Positions 1 through 13,100 of a stretch of 64,000 bases of DNA are shown piece by piece. This DNA comes from Ascaris suum. Taxonomy: Eukaryota; Nematoda; Chromadorea; Rhabditida; Ascarididae. The stretch is taken from NCBI GenBank assembly GCA_013433145.1, contig CM024169.1, positions 8,185,817 to 8,249,816 on the forward strand, in the 5' to 3' direction. The stretch's first letter is position 1. Each line of letters begins with the position of its first letter. The position numbers were made by a program, and so were the translations under genes. The notes under the pieces were generated by a model, which was not told the origin of the DNA, ran no database searches, and saw nothing but the letters and a program-made list of their open reading frames with translations.

Positions 1-411
1 ATATGTTTTAAATCACTCTGGCCGCTTGCGTAAACCTATGAATGATTCGTTTTTTTTCTCTCTCGATCGGTGTGAAACGCATGCAAAATTACTTTTCTTC
101 TTTAAGTACCCATAAGTGCTTCCAAAATTGGTTGACTAGACTGAACAATGATGTAGGGCTTCATTTTATGGTGTGCATTAAATCCTAGAATCTCGCAGCC
201 CTAGGTTCGGCTTTCCGGGGTTGAACTTACTCGACAAACAAAGAACCGCGCAGGCAGACCTACGTATACGCACGTACCATTACGTAGAGATATGACTTCG
301 ACAAAAGTGCTTTCGCTCAGAAAATTTTTAGAGCCGCACAAAAATATCAGCTCAATTTAAAACACTTTGTGTCATCTATGGAATATGCAAACTTCAAACT
401 GAAAACGATAC
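1..411. other. Intron sequence, start of window
   Basis: Lies 3' of the last visible UBC-17-like exon. Neither strand resembles the expected C-terminal BIRC6 helices (HFYLKR-like), so the next exon is outside. Nothing else seen. Confidence 0.6.
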
Positions 412-579
412 TCGAAAATACTCGGGTCCATTTCTGAGTTGATCCCGTATCGCGTAGGTAAGCGTTGCGTGTTCGATCTGCAGATTGTATTTCCTCGAGT
501 AGTCTTCGCCCTTCTCCGTACCTTGATACTTCTCAAAACCTGGCTCGTTGAAATACGGTTCCTTTACAAATATCAAACC
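412..579 (-). CDS. ubc-17: UBC-17-like exon 12: C-terminal part of UBC fold
   Basis: 56 codons in phase 0 (ttttaag|GGT ... TTTCGA|gtatcg). [20 protein letters not shown] matches human [20 protein letters not shown]. The remaining helices and stop codon are not in positions 1-411, so further exons lie left of the window. Confidence 0.97.
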
Positions 580-3500
580 CTTAAAAGACAGTCAAATTTT
601 ATTGCGCCCCCAACATGATCAGCGACAGTGAAACTACTAGTGAGCATATCGACTGATAAGAATTTAATCAGCAACCATGCCGACTGATTAATTAACAGAC
701 CCCTCAGATGATAAAAATCTAATGGAAAGTTTTCACTGAAAACTTCAAATTCAAAATTCAACGACTACTTTCTACAAATTGTCCGCGCGAACTTCGAAAA
801 TCCATGCCCAATGACGCAAAAGGATTCAACAAATATTGTTCCTGAACGCCTGAGTCGACTGCGCATTATACAGCTGTTGAAAATAAATAGGTTCCTCGTA
901 CATTTACAGCATTTTACTATAGTTTCACCTGCTTTTCAGTTTGCTCCACTTGCATCGCCCACTCTCATATTTGCCATCGCTTCTTTAAATTTGGCTCACT
1001 GATTATAAGGACAGAAAAAATTGGAGTATATTCGTTTGTCGCTTTATCTAACAGAGCTTGCTGCTAGCTTATTCGGCAGGCATCGAATATTATCTTATAA
1101 GACTATATCGTAGCAACACAAATGTGATACTGGCACTTGCTTAAAGCAAACGCCAACAAAATCGTGAGATTTAATTAGTTAGCTAGCTAATTTTTGAAGT
1201 TCTTTATTCAAAAAATGAATAAAGAAAGTTGAAATATAACATTCAAAAGACTTCTGAAGAAAGGATACCTATATAAAGGAAGCAGCTTTGCAGTGCATAC
1301 ATTAGTTTTAGAAGCGAAATTAGTTTAAATTATTTTAACTCTTATGCCAACTAACGATAGGAAAGTATTTGCGATTGGGTTAATTTGACTGTCACACTTT
1401 CAGCTAAACGTCTGTCTCCAGATAGAAAAGAAAAAGTGCTAAAAATAAATTAGTTGTTTGGAGGTCAACAATAAGTTAACCTTTTATTAGTTTTTTATTT
1501 TATTCCAGCTTGTTTTATTAGTTCATAGAAACCTAATTTTCATATACGATGTGTTCTTTGAGAAAGGACTGTGTCCACATATGTGACCTATGGTTCCCTA
1601 TGGCCAATTTTCATTCCTGCCAAACACGAAACCGGATGGTCACTACGATAATATGTGTCAGTAGAAATCACTGTGTCCTTATGTAAAGCCTCTTCAAAAG
1701 CCCAAAGTTGTGGAGATGCCCCTACTTATAGACAACAAGGAACTGAATAAAAAGCAGTAACAGCATAAAGTGAAAGAGCGTGAAGTTTCAATGTGACAGT
1801 GTTTCTGTCCCTGGCCACTGAGACAGACATGTGGGTAGGTCAAATAGGAGTAATTATGGTAATATATCAAACACGAGCTAGAGTGGTTACTATAGACATG
1901 TATGTTAACTACGAGTCGGTACGGTCAATACGATCATGTCTGTCAAATAATGTCATTACGGTCGGTGTGATCATATATGAAAGATGGGCCGAAACATGTG
2001 TTAAACTAATTTGAAGTCATGTTTGCATAAACGACTTTTTTACCTCAAACAAAGAAATAGGTTTCAATAAAAGTTTGCTTTTAAAGCGCAACAACTGCTA
2101 GAGGCTAAATTTCAAATCAGCACTGTTAGCCTTCTCATACAATGCGCCACATCACATTCTAGTTCCGATCGGACCGGTTACTCGCGTAAACAATTCCTAA
2201 CGCATTCTGTGGCCAAGTCCGGATGCAACTCGCCCGATATAAAATGTGGCCTGCTGTCCTTTAAAATGCATAAACGTGAGAGTAATAGCCACTAAATTTC
2301 GTATTACTAACTTCTGTAGTCGCTGAGTGGAAACTCTCAGACAGAGAAGTAACAAACACACATACATTCACAGACATACGCACAGACAACGGTAATGCGG
2401 CTTTGCAGTTGCAGATTCACCAAACGCTTATAAAATAGATGAGAAACTGACAAAGAAAACAATCAAACCAACCTGTATACTAATAAGCACTTGCAATAAT
2501 GAACAGTAAGGATTCCATTTCTCTTCGGGACGTCCTTCCCATGTGCCAAGAATCGATAAACAAATCTTCCCATCGTTATAAAGATTCGGATTGAAGCGAA
2601 CATTCCCCGCACCCGTTGTGAGAAATGCACATTTTGGGGGCGAGAAGGGATAACTGAAATTATAAAACGTTTTCGTATATTTGTTGCTAGATTCGAAAAT
2701 TATGCTGATTCGTTTTGTTCGATGCGATTTGGGAATATATCTTTTGCAAAGGTTTTTTTCGCTGTAACAGTTCTGGTTCATGCAAGTGCACAAACGTTTT
2801 CATTAACGTTCACGGTAACTCTCTCCCCCCCGCAATAACAACCTCCCACCCTCTTCCGCCATTTCTCCTGGAAATTCCTTTTGATATGAGCAAGTTATCA
2901 GGGATTCCCCATTAAAATTTCAAACACGGTTATGACGATGCTCTTTGTGAATAGATTTTGTCGCATTTATGATTGAACAATAAGACATAAATATATCCAA
3001 CATTGATTGCACTGGAACATTGAAAAGTACATCACATAAACACATTCGCGTGATGTATATTGTTCCACATTAACAATGATGCAAGAAATATAAGGATTTT
3101 TCAATGGAGGCAAATCCGTCCTAGAGCCGGGTCGAGATCAGGACTGGGATAGAGTACCTTCAAGGGATCGGCCATCTTTAGCGGATCTCAAGCAATAAAG
3201 TGTTAATACTAAAGCTTCAATGGCCACGAGTTTCGGTGACCCGACCAAGTCATTTTCTGCACAGAAGCTCTTAAATCTCGCCTTCTAAGTATGGTTGGGT
3301 TCAGCAGATAAGTTTTCAACGATGCGATATGTGACATCATCAGTTCAACAATACAGGTGTTTATAACCCTTTAGAGTATAGCGATCAATCGCAGTTTCAT
3401 TAAATCATTCGCAACTTCTTAAACATTTCATTCAATAAAACTCACTCTCCATTAAATTCGCAATATTTTAATTTCGCTTTCATTGATGACATTTCAGGCG

Positions 3501-6500
3501 CATAAGGAATCTGTGCTTATTCAATAAGAGAGAACAAGCGTCTAACTTTTGCCTTCAGATGATTAGCGACTCGTTCTCATGCAGTGTTCTTATTGGGCCA
3601 TATATAAATGACGCATCAATTGTGTTCGAAATTTGATTCCCACTTCGAGGTCTTAAATCCTTTTAGGCGAACTAATAGATATATAAGGCATTTTATGATA
3701 TTCGGAAAAACAGTTCGATGAAAGAAAAATAGAGCTTATAACTGATTCCGGATGACAGATGGAAAATGGTTAATAATAAAAAAGACCACTCAATAAATGA
3801 ATATAAATAAGTTAGTGAACGAGCACAGACAGCACAAAGCCACCTGCAACTGCCAGTGAGTTTTTGTTTTCCATTCAACCAACAAATAGTTTGGAAACGC
3901 GTTCACCGAATGGAGATTATCTCCATCAAAAGCAAAAGAGCTCAATGACACAGATATTGAGACGAGTGGGAAAGCGCATTAGAAGAGTTGACACACGCGT
4001 GCTTTTTGTAATTGCACTTCAACTGATAACAACTAATAAAATTTAAGTGATGATGCGCTTATATTTTAACTCATCAGCAATCGTGGGCAAATCGGCTACA
4101 ATCGATTTGTTTTTCATTGATCCATTTCGGCAGTGTGAAAGCCCAATTAACGCAAAATATATGCGGATTTTCTGAGCTCTGAATATATGCTAATGCTTTC
4201 GAAATTGATGAATTAAGTGTAGAAAATTGGCATCGGCGATCATCCTATGGTCTATCCAGCAAAATTTTAGAGCTTCGAATTCCGTAGTCACTGAATGGAA
4301 ACTGTCAGACAGACAGAGGGACGGGCGGGAAGGCAGATAAACTGACAGATACGCGTAATTTTGCACAGACGCGAAGCTGCCATAAAGCACATTGCAGATG
4401 GAAATTTGCGAAAGCAATAGGAACGTCCAACTTGTAATTTCACATTTCAGTGCCGTAAGCAATTGCGAGACGATAGCGATTCATTAACAGAGCGTTAACG
4501 AATTAATATCGGCCACCGTTCGCGTGACAAATTATTCATCCCCACTGCTTATCGCTGGATTTTTCATCATGCATTTTAACCGTTGCTTTTCGATGAAAAA
4601 CGACGACTTTTCATTTCAGGGCGCTGAAATAAATAAATGGCCATCGGAAGACCCGTTCATTTATGTGAAAGCATTAAGCTTCTGCACTACTCTCAAAGGT
4701 CTCCTATCAATCAAACTCTTCTGGGGTGTGGATGTTTATCTAAGCAAAGAAAAGTGGATGCGAGTCATTCCAAGTGTCCATCCCTTGTGCTCAGTTGGGA
4801 AGCAAAGGTGGAAATTCCGACGGAATTCTAGATGTAAACGCCCCCAAACTTTCCTCCCCTCCAAAATACGCGTCATCGCCAATAACTCGCTAGTAAACCC
4901 CTGTTTCGCAAGAAAGGGATGAGAGGGAGGAAAAGGGGAAGGATGGGGAAAAGGGTGTTTTCGCTGCTACTGCTGGTGCAAAAAATATCGTTGTGATTCA
5001 AGAGAGCCAAAATATGAAAGAAAATTCCGTTCGGACTGTTCAGCTGTGAAACACTTCTATTTCGTACTTCCTTCCACCGCTTTCCGCTTAAGCTTCCATC
5101 CTTTTTATCGAAGTTCACAGAGATCGCTTGCTGCTAAATAATTCAAGTCGAAAGGGTTCTCTTCCCCATGGAAATGTTGTGCTCGCTTCACTTCCTTTTG
5201 AAAATTTTCACAAAACGGCATCGACCCCCAAATTATCTCAACAATCCAATGGTATTATATTGCTTAATACATAAAACTAATGGGAAAACTTCTTGATGAA
5301 CAAAGTAGTAACACTGGAAAAATAAATGTTCATAAAACATGACACTTTATTAGCCATTTTTTTTTGCTTATTTTTCCAAAGGTAAAGATAAGATGAAACC
5401 TGGTCGGGAAGAAGACGTCGAACTCGAAGAGTCCATTCTGATAAGGTGTATCGTCAGGTCCAGAGATAAGCACTTTGACGATATCACAACGACCCTCGTC
5501 GACGCAGACGAATATGCTATTGCTTGCATTTAACGGCAGTGTGTTCGGCATTGAGGCAAGCTCTTTCGCTATAACAAAATATTGAGTTAATAGCTTAGTT
5601 GTGTGGTAAAGAGTAAGACCCACAAAATCCCTACTCAGTCACAGATAGTGCCATGAAGATTTATGGAAGTCACAAGCAACTCCTAAAAGCGGTGTAATGA
5701 ATCGATGAGCATGGTTATTACCATCAAAGTCCCTCACATTGTGAGAATCGCTCACATTGAATGGATTGCATAGGTGATTCTATTTATGCGGCATGTCTAT
5801 ATTTTTTTTTCTTCATTGCAAAAGATGTCTGGAAAATTGAGACAAAACGAGATTGCAGCACAAATTACGTTTACATGCTAGGGGTCATAAAAATATTATG
5901 TGAAGGTGGCAAAATTGTATTGGATTGCTAGATGCAATCACACACTATGACTGAAACAGAAGTAAAATTGAGAGGATCCCTAAAATGGAGTAAAAAACGT
6001 TGAAAATACTGCACCTATTATTAAAACACGTAGGCAACCTTGTATAGCACTGCAGTCTGTGCACAAATAATTGCCATCACGCATTGATGTCTATGATGAT
6101 GTGTGAATCGTTAAGCGCATAATGTTATGCAAGTTTACTTGCACATTTTATTAGTAATTACCTGACTGGTCGTAACGTTTATTGCCACTTCAACAGGCAG
6201 ATATGGATCATTTATTTTATTAACCAATCTGAATTTTTTAGAGTCGGTCATAGTTAATGTGCCTCATAAGGGAGCGAAGGAACGATTCAACAGATATTTA
6301 TGAAAGAGCGATTAAAATAATTGTTTAGTGCTTTTCGATGGAATTAAAATGAAGGAATCGAACGGAATTCAATTCAATGCGCACATAACTTTTCGCTGTA
6401 TTTTCGTTTATAACTCCTCGCAGTGTTTTTACTCAAAATTAGCAGTGTTATGCACACTAATCTTTCTTGTGAATTTTATTTGGAGTCCATCGTCTCAGCG

Positions 6501-7118
6501 GGAATTGCGACCATTGGAATAAATTTTTGACCCTTAAACAACTGCCTCGATGAGGATGTGGTTGAAGGATTTGCAAATATATTGCAAGAAAAATAAAACT
6601 GCAAAGATAAATTTCAATGAGGAAGTTTTATTTGTCTCTGATATATTGATAACTGAGAAGTGATAATATCGAGTGGTGCACTCCCAAACTGGGGACAAAT
6701 AATACCGACCATGAAGGAGATGAGAGGTATGAAATATAAACGTTGCTTCAAACAAGAAACTCACCGATCCTTCTGGTTCGCTCTTTAAGTGATGGCGAAA
6801 AGGGGTTCATGTTACGCACTTCTTTCTTGAAGCTGAACGGTACTACCAGTTTACCGTAATCGCCGATGAACCTGAATTAATGTCGTTGATGATTTTCTCA
6901 GCGATAAGCTACCACAAAGTTTCGTTTAAAATTGACGTTTTTTTTTGTTAATAATAGACGATCATAGCGAAAATGCTGCCAATTAAAGCTAATATGCCAG
7001 GTGATGCACGTAAATTTGCTCATTTAGCTAGCTCAACAATGACAACGCTTCGCTCGGGGAGCGTATACTATTCTAATTTACATATTCCGATTAATTTCTA
7101 TCATTTGTAACGTGCATA

Positions 7119-7193
<75 letters not shown>

Positions 7194-10100
7194 TTTAGTT
7201 GATTAATACTTCAGAGCTCAAGTCTTTTGATCACACTTGCAATTAGCGATCCTACTATTTACAAGTTAGGCAACAGAATCTTCAACTCAACTCAAGTACT
7301 TCCAATCCACGCCACTCTCAATGTACACTGTAATAAGATGATGCCCGCCAACCTGTACGTTTGCATCTGCAGGTGTTTGAGTGCCCTTCCATAAAGCAAC
7401 GCTATATCGGCACACTCTTCAATACGCATATCATTTAGATCGCCCAGTGAACGTCGTGACAACGACACCTCACTATGCGTTGTACGAGGTCGTACAACAG
7501 CAGTACGCACACGTTGCTCTGCGGGTAAATCTCTTTCATAGCGTCTTGCTGCACTAATCAGTACCTGCAGCGATAGGTTATGCGAATACTATAGGCAATA
7601 TAAAAAGGAGTTTTCTGAGTGCTCTAAGTTGACAGAGGGGAACAGAGAAGGAAGATGTGAAGGAAGAGGAGCAGAATTGCAATGCTCAGCTGGAAGTCAT
7701 CTGCATCAAAGAGGTGATTGATTCGTTAAATTCCTTCGAAAGACTGTAATTTCAGTGGGAAAATAATGAAGTGGTTATTTCACTTATTCGAGTGATTTAA
7801 TATGGGGTTTCTTTGTCAATTCACATAGAGGTTATCAATGCATATCTATTGAAATCAATGATCAAACGGTTTCTCCGACGCGCTTGAGAGCGTTCAGAAA
7901 ATCGGATATCCATGACGACCAGGTGAGTGGAACAAATAGCGAATCTTTAAGCTAAAGAGGGCGAAGAGAACCAAAAATTTGCGTGCCAGATAGGGAAAGG
8001 AAGCCGGAAAGTTCTAGGCTGGATGAGCAAAGCGAACAGAACGGAAACTGATATTTTCGACGATTTTTCTTGCTTTCGCGTGCTTCTTTGTTTATGATGG
8101 AAGTCCTTCAAGAATTCCAAATGGAAATCGTTTGAGAGGCACTGCGCTCTCTCTCCATTCACTTTTCTTCCCTCCCCTCCTCTCCCTTCTCGCCTTCTTC
8201 TTCTGACTACTCAACTCACGCATAAAATTACAAATGGAACAAATGAATATCCAAGATGTACTATAACTGAATCAAGTGAATGAAATGTGATAAGCTGAGA
8301 GTAACTGAAAGTAACACTCTCTAAGCAAATTATAGCAACTTAAGGTAGCGTCTAATGCATAGCATCTCTCTACATAGAAACACAAATTCAGTTCATCGAC
8401 ATTTTGTATTCAACATCATTTGCAAGTAAAAGTTCGAAAGCGAGTGAATATCAGTATGATGAAGCTGCCGGCTACTAGAAACTTCAAGCTTCAATGGTGA
8501 CTTTCTAACAGTAGAAGATTTAAACCGAATGAAGTGCACACCTTCAGTGAGCATGAATTCCTCAAATGTTTTAAACGAACGTTGAGGCATATTTGATTGG
8601 CCGTTTTCAGTTTCTTTGGAATTTCTCTTTTTTCTTGACAAATTTTCCGTTTCTAACTATGAAATCAATAGCTCACCTCCGAATAGCGTTCAATCCTGGC
8701 GATGAAATCGATAAGACGGAAATCAGGAGAGCCCATTTGTCCCTTGAATGCGTTTGGGTACGAGGACATTGTACTACTGAACCGAAGGACAAGGTCCTTA
8801 GCGATGGACTTGGAGTCGTTATGCTGTGGACGCACCAAATAAGGAACTAATGCTGGTACAACCGACATTGCAGCAGCCGTCTCCAACAATGCCTATAACG
8901 CATGAAAGACTATCACTTCGAACAGATGGATGAATTAGATTTCAGGTTTGGCCATGTACTAGAAAGATCTCCATTTGGGCTTGGATTAGCGACTACTGCG
9001 CATCTCCCTCAGAGTTTCCTCCTTCCCTTTCTTCCCCCTCCCCACCCCTCCCCCTCCTCTCGCCACTAGCAGTTGAAGCATTCATCAGTAACAGTTTTCA
9101 TCTGACGAGACTGCAATAGCATAAGTTGCAAAGTGTTGGAATTAGAGTGGCATTTTTGATCGATTCGATAGTGCTGTTGCGAGATTTTTTGCTAATTTCT
9201 GAAGAAAAAAATTGTTTGTACTGCTTTGTGTTAAACAAAAGAGATCACTTCAGATAAGAAAACGATTGCCGATTACTAATAGAAAAAACTGCCAGTTGCT
9301 CTTATCCCTCTTGCCGCCCATTAGGCGGATATCATTACAGTAGCACGCTAATCTCTTATCGCAATCAAATGCTGCTTAATGCCGTTTTATCAGCTTTTTT
9401 AATATCTGCAACGTCCACCTAGAAAAACGTTAGTAAACGAATTCTTTTGCATGCGTAACTTTTTTCTTCTTTTGTAGAGCACTATAGATTGAATGCAGTT
9501 TCTCCTCTTCCCACCCTCACTCCGCTATCTCCCAGCCTCTCCCACCTCTTCAGCACCATTTCTCTTGAGGTTCCTGAGGGTAGTTTGTCCGCACTATTTC
9601 AAGTTCGTATCGTCAAATACGTTTTTTCTATCCAAGCTTTCATCCACTTATAATCACTGCAAGAAATAGCTTATCACATGTTGCTAAACGCCTGCAAGCG
9701 GATAATCAAAGGAATCCATCAGCAACATTGAGCTAAGAAAACTCCTTATTAGAAATTAAAAAAATCCCATTTCAATCAAAGGTGATTATCACCAAAAGTT
9801 CGGCGTTTCATCATTTTGAGCTCTGTCGGACAGTGGAAGTAGACAACAAATGACTCCCACCTAGAATTATTCACATATACTTTTGCGCTTATCAAATGTT
9901 ACCATAGAACATTACCGCTATAATTAAATCAACTTTAAGCGACAAATAATGAAACTTTCTAATATGCAATACAATAAATGCCGTCATCAACACAACACTT
10001 CATTCGCCTATTTTTAAGTTTGCTTCATCATAAATTAAACGTTCGATAATTCTAAGAATATGAATAAAAAGTCAATGAAATTAAAAAAGAAATCTGCTTT

Positions 10101-13100
10101 CAGCTGATAGAACTGAGCATTCAAGAGTGATTAACCTGGTACAATTCCATATGCTCGCTAACGTCAAAGACACTATCGTTATTGAGGTGATATTCAAGCA
10201 AAGCAATAATTGCCGATTCGCCAATTTCTTTCACTACCGGTGGTCCGACGTGTACCGGATTCCTTTCCATAAAACGCAAATAGTCATCGTCGGTGAAATC
10301 TGGCGATGCGCAATAGATATATGCGGTCATGGCGTTCAACAACCATATTAAATGCTCTTCACGCGCCAAACGTTCTTCCACCTGGTAAACATCCTCATAA
10401 CTATGCGAATGCAATATTATGGATTCTCTTGAAGAGTTCATGAACATTCCGCAGCAAAAATGTTTTTGCATTCGGCCGACTATGGAATAGGTCGACATTT
10501 CAGGCAACGATTTGACCCACGGGAATGGTGTGCTAGATATATTCGGAACCATCAACTAAGTATCATTTGCCCATTTCAATGCCGAAGATCCGCAAAGTTT
10601 TCCAGAATTGTCTCTTCATATTCATGTTTCTTGGTATTTACCTTATTTGCTTGCGTTATAAGGGTGAAAATCAGTTACAGCATAATCTAATGTGCAAATA
10701 AGGCGGTCGAAATGATTTATCAAAGCGATATCAGTTGACACTCAAGGAGCTAGATTCAGCGATTCACGAAGATTCAGCGATACTTGCGTTTGTTTGTTTG
10801 CTTTGTTTTCGCTGAGAATCCGCTTACAAATCTATTCACGAAAAGTTCCACCAGAACAAACGTTTTTATTAGGGCACACAACTGACGCCTATCTAAAATC
10901 TATTGCAATGCCACTTGTTTCCATAGCAACTGAATAAAGGTTAATAATAAATTAATGGTAACGTTTTTCATTAAAAATTAATAGAGTATTTTAATGCGTC
11001 TTACATATCGAAGGTGCTTAGCTACTTAGGAGATCGCGCAAATGCAGTGTTTTGTAATTTCTACAGTAGCGAATCATAAATGCAGTAAATAGAGTTCATT
11101 TTGAAGCAGTCTTTACACTGCACTTAAAATGTATATCATCTATAGATGAAGGCAACGTTTACGTTTGGAGAGGAAATTTGCATATTATGGGCATGCTAAT
11201 TTGACTAAAAAAATAGACTCAAAATTTGAGTTTTATGTCAATACGTCCTGGGACTGTTATATATTCCCAAGTTATAAGTAGGTTATGAAGCAACGGAAAT
11301 TTTTTGTTCAGAGAAACGTTTATCTCTAATATCATTGCGTTTGAGGACATATTTAAGCAAGCGCACTATGACATTTCATTCCAATAAAGCAGATATGAAA
11401 TAGTGATTAGATGCGATCTGTCAATAAGATTACTTCGAGTTACCAAGCATCGCAGTAGTTGAGAAGTAGGTGAACGCATTTTTAAGCAGCAGAATTTGGT
11501 GATGCAAAAAGCTTTCGACGAGGCTTACAAGTATCAATATGTAAGCTGAAATAGAATAATCGTTGTATGATGGCAAATGAAATTTTCTCCCCTAGGGGAT
11601 CATTTCTGAACATTTCCTCATCTACTTTTTCATCGGGTCCATCTGCAAATCACTTTTCGAGGGAAGCTGATCCATCCCTTACCTCTCCTCCCCTCGCCCC
11701 GCCCACTACACTGGATGCCAATTCACTACAGCTTACTTGCTGCAGTGACTTAATTAGTTCATTAATGGTAGTCACATTTCCATTTGTTAATGGACAAAAG
11801 AGATTGACACACAATGAACCAATTTGAAATTGGGTTCATTTGTAGTCTGACGGGTAATATCCGCAAATACAACGCAGCTGTAATAATTTTATGTAAAATT
11901 TGTGCAAGGAGTATGGCAGTCAACGATATCAAAAGGAATAGATGGGCGCTGAGCAAATGCAAAGGTGCATGCAAATAGACTGAAATCACCTACAGAAAAA
12001 TTCATGCGGTTATTTGTTGATGGATGCGATAAGCAGTGTGCATAACAATGGTGAAATTAAATTTGTGTGCATAATGCTGTGATGCTACTAGCAACATCAC
12101 CCATAACAGATTTTGTCGAGACGAGTGTCCTGGTGAAGGAAGGATGGGGTGGTGCGCAGGGCGACTGCTGCCAATGCTCATGCCCCTGCTTACATTTCAA
12201 TGTACAGCAAAGTTATCATCCTTTCGATCATCTGCGTCTTCGTAAGTGAAGCTCGAATCCACTACCGTTTCGCTTTGATCGGAATAACTGTCGCCGCCAT
12301 ATCGCGTATGACGATCGCAGAGAATCCATTTGCGTTCGCTTTTGGAATTTTGGATAGCCAACATGCGTCAGATTCTTTGCCGTTTTTTCACTCGACTTGC
12401 GAACACATTCGTTGCACCGAGTGCAACAGATCTGAATACTCGCGGAAGTGGCCAAGCCTAGACCTCAGAATTGAAACGAATCAGTTGATAAGCCTGAATT
12501 CAGCAGTACGAATTTTGCTCATTGGAAGGTGGCTACACCTGCAAAGTTTCAGGCTTTGACCTCAATTTTCTAGAGGCCTCTAAGAAGTTGTTGCAGCAGG
12601 TGGATTAGACATATAGACATACAGATATTGCCCGTACAGACCGACAGCCTACTACACTTTTAGCTGTGCTGCGAAAAGGCATAAAATGATATGCAAACTG
12701 TAGAATATCAAGCATCTTCAATTTTTACGCTCTCCTTAGTTTAGGACTTATTTTTATGCGCACGTGCAAATCTGCCCTTGCAAGGTTGATTATTGCGGTA
12801 TCACATCTGTATGCGTTGCATGCAGTTCACCTTCAGAAACTGTTGAACAGAATGTCGCCAAATTGGCTGAATGGAATGGATTGTTATGGATGGACTCCGA
12901 AGGAATGTTGAAGTTGACCTAAAATTGTATGAAGGTTGGTGAGTAGCACTGCATTTTATCACCGATCTGCTGAGGAAACACTCAGAAAAATTTATAATTT
13001 CTAAGAATTGGATGAAAGTTATGAGGGTAAGATTATATAGACCTGTGGCGAAGTGATATGAGTTGTTACGATTGGTGCAGTGAGTGAAATGCACAAAATG

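Noticed and set aside
12185..12364. Minus-strand 55-codon frame with acidic tail ([17 protein letters not shown])
   Set aside because: Looks coding, but no usable acceptor. The BIRC6 alignment shows exons 5 and 6 abut with nothing between them, and the acidic tail is the antisense of the hydrophobic signal-peptide exon.
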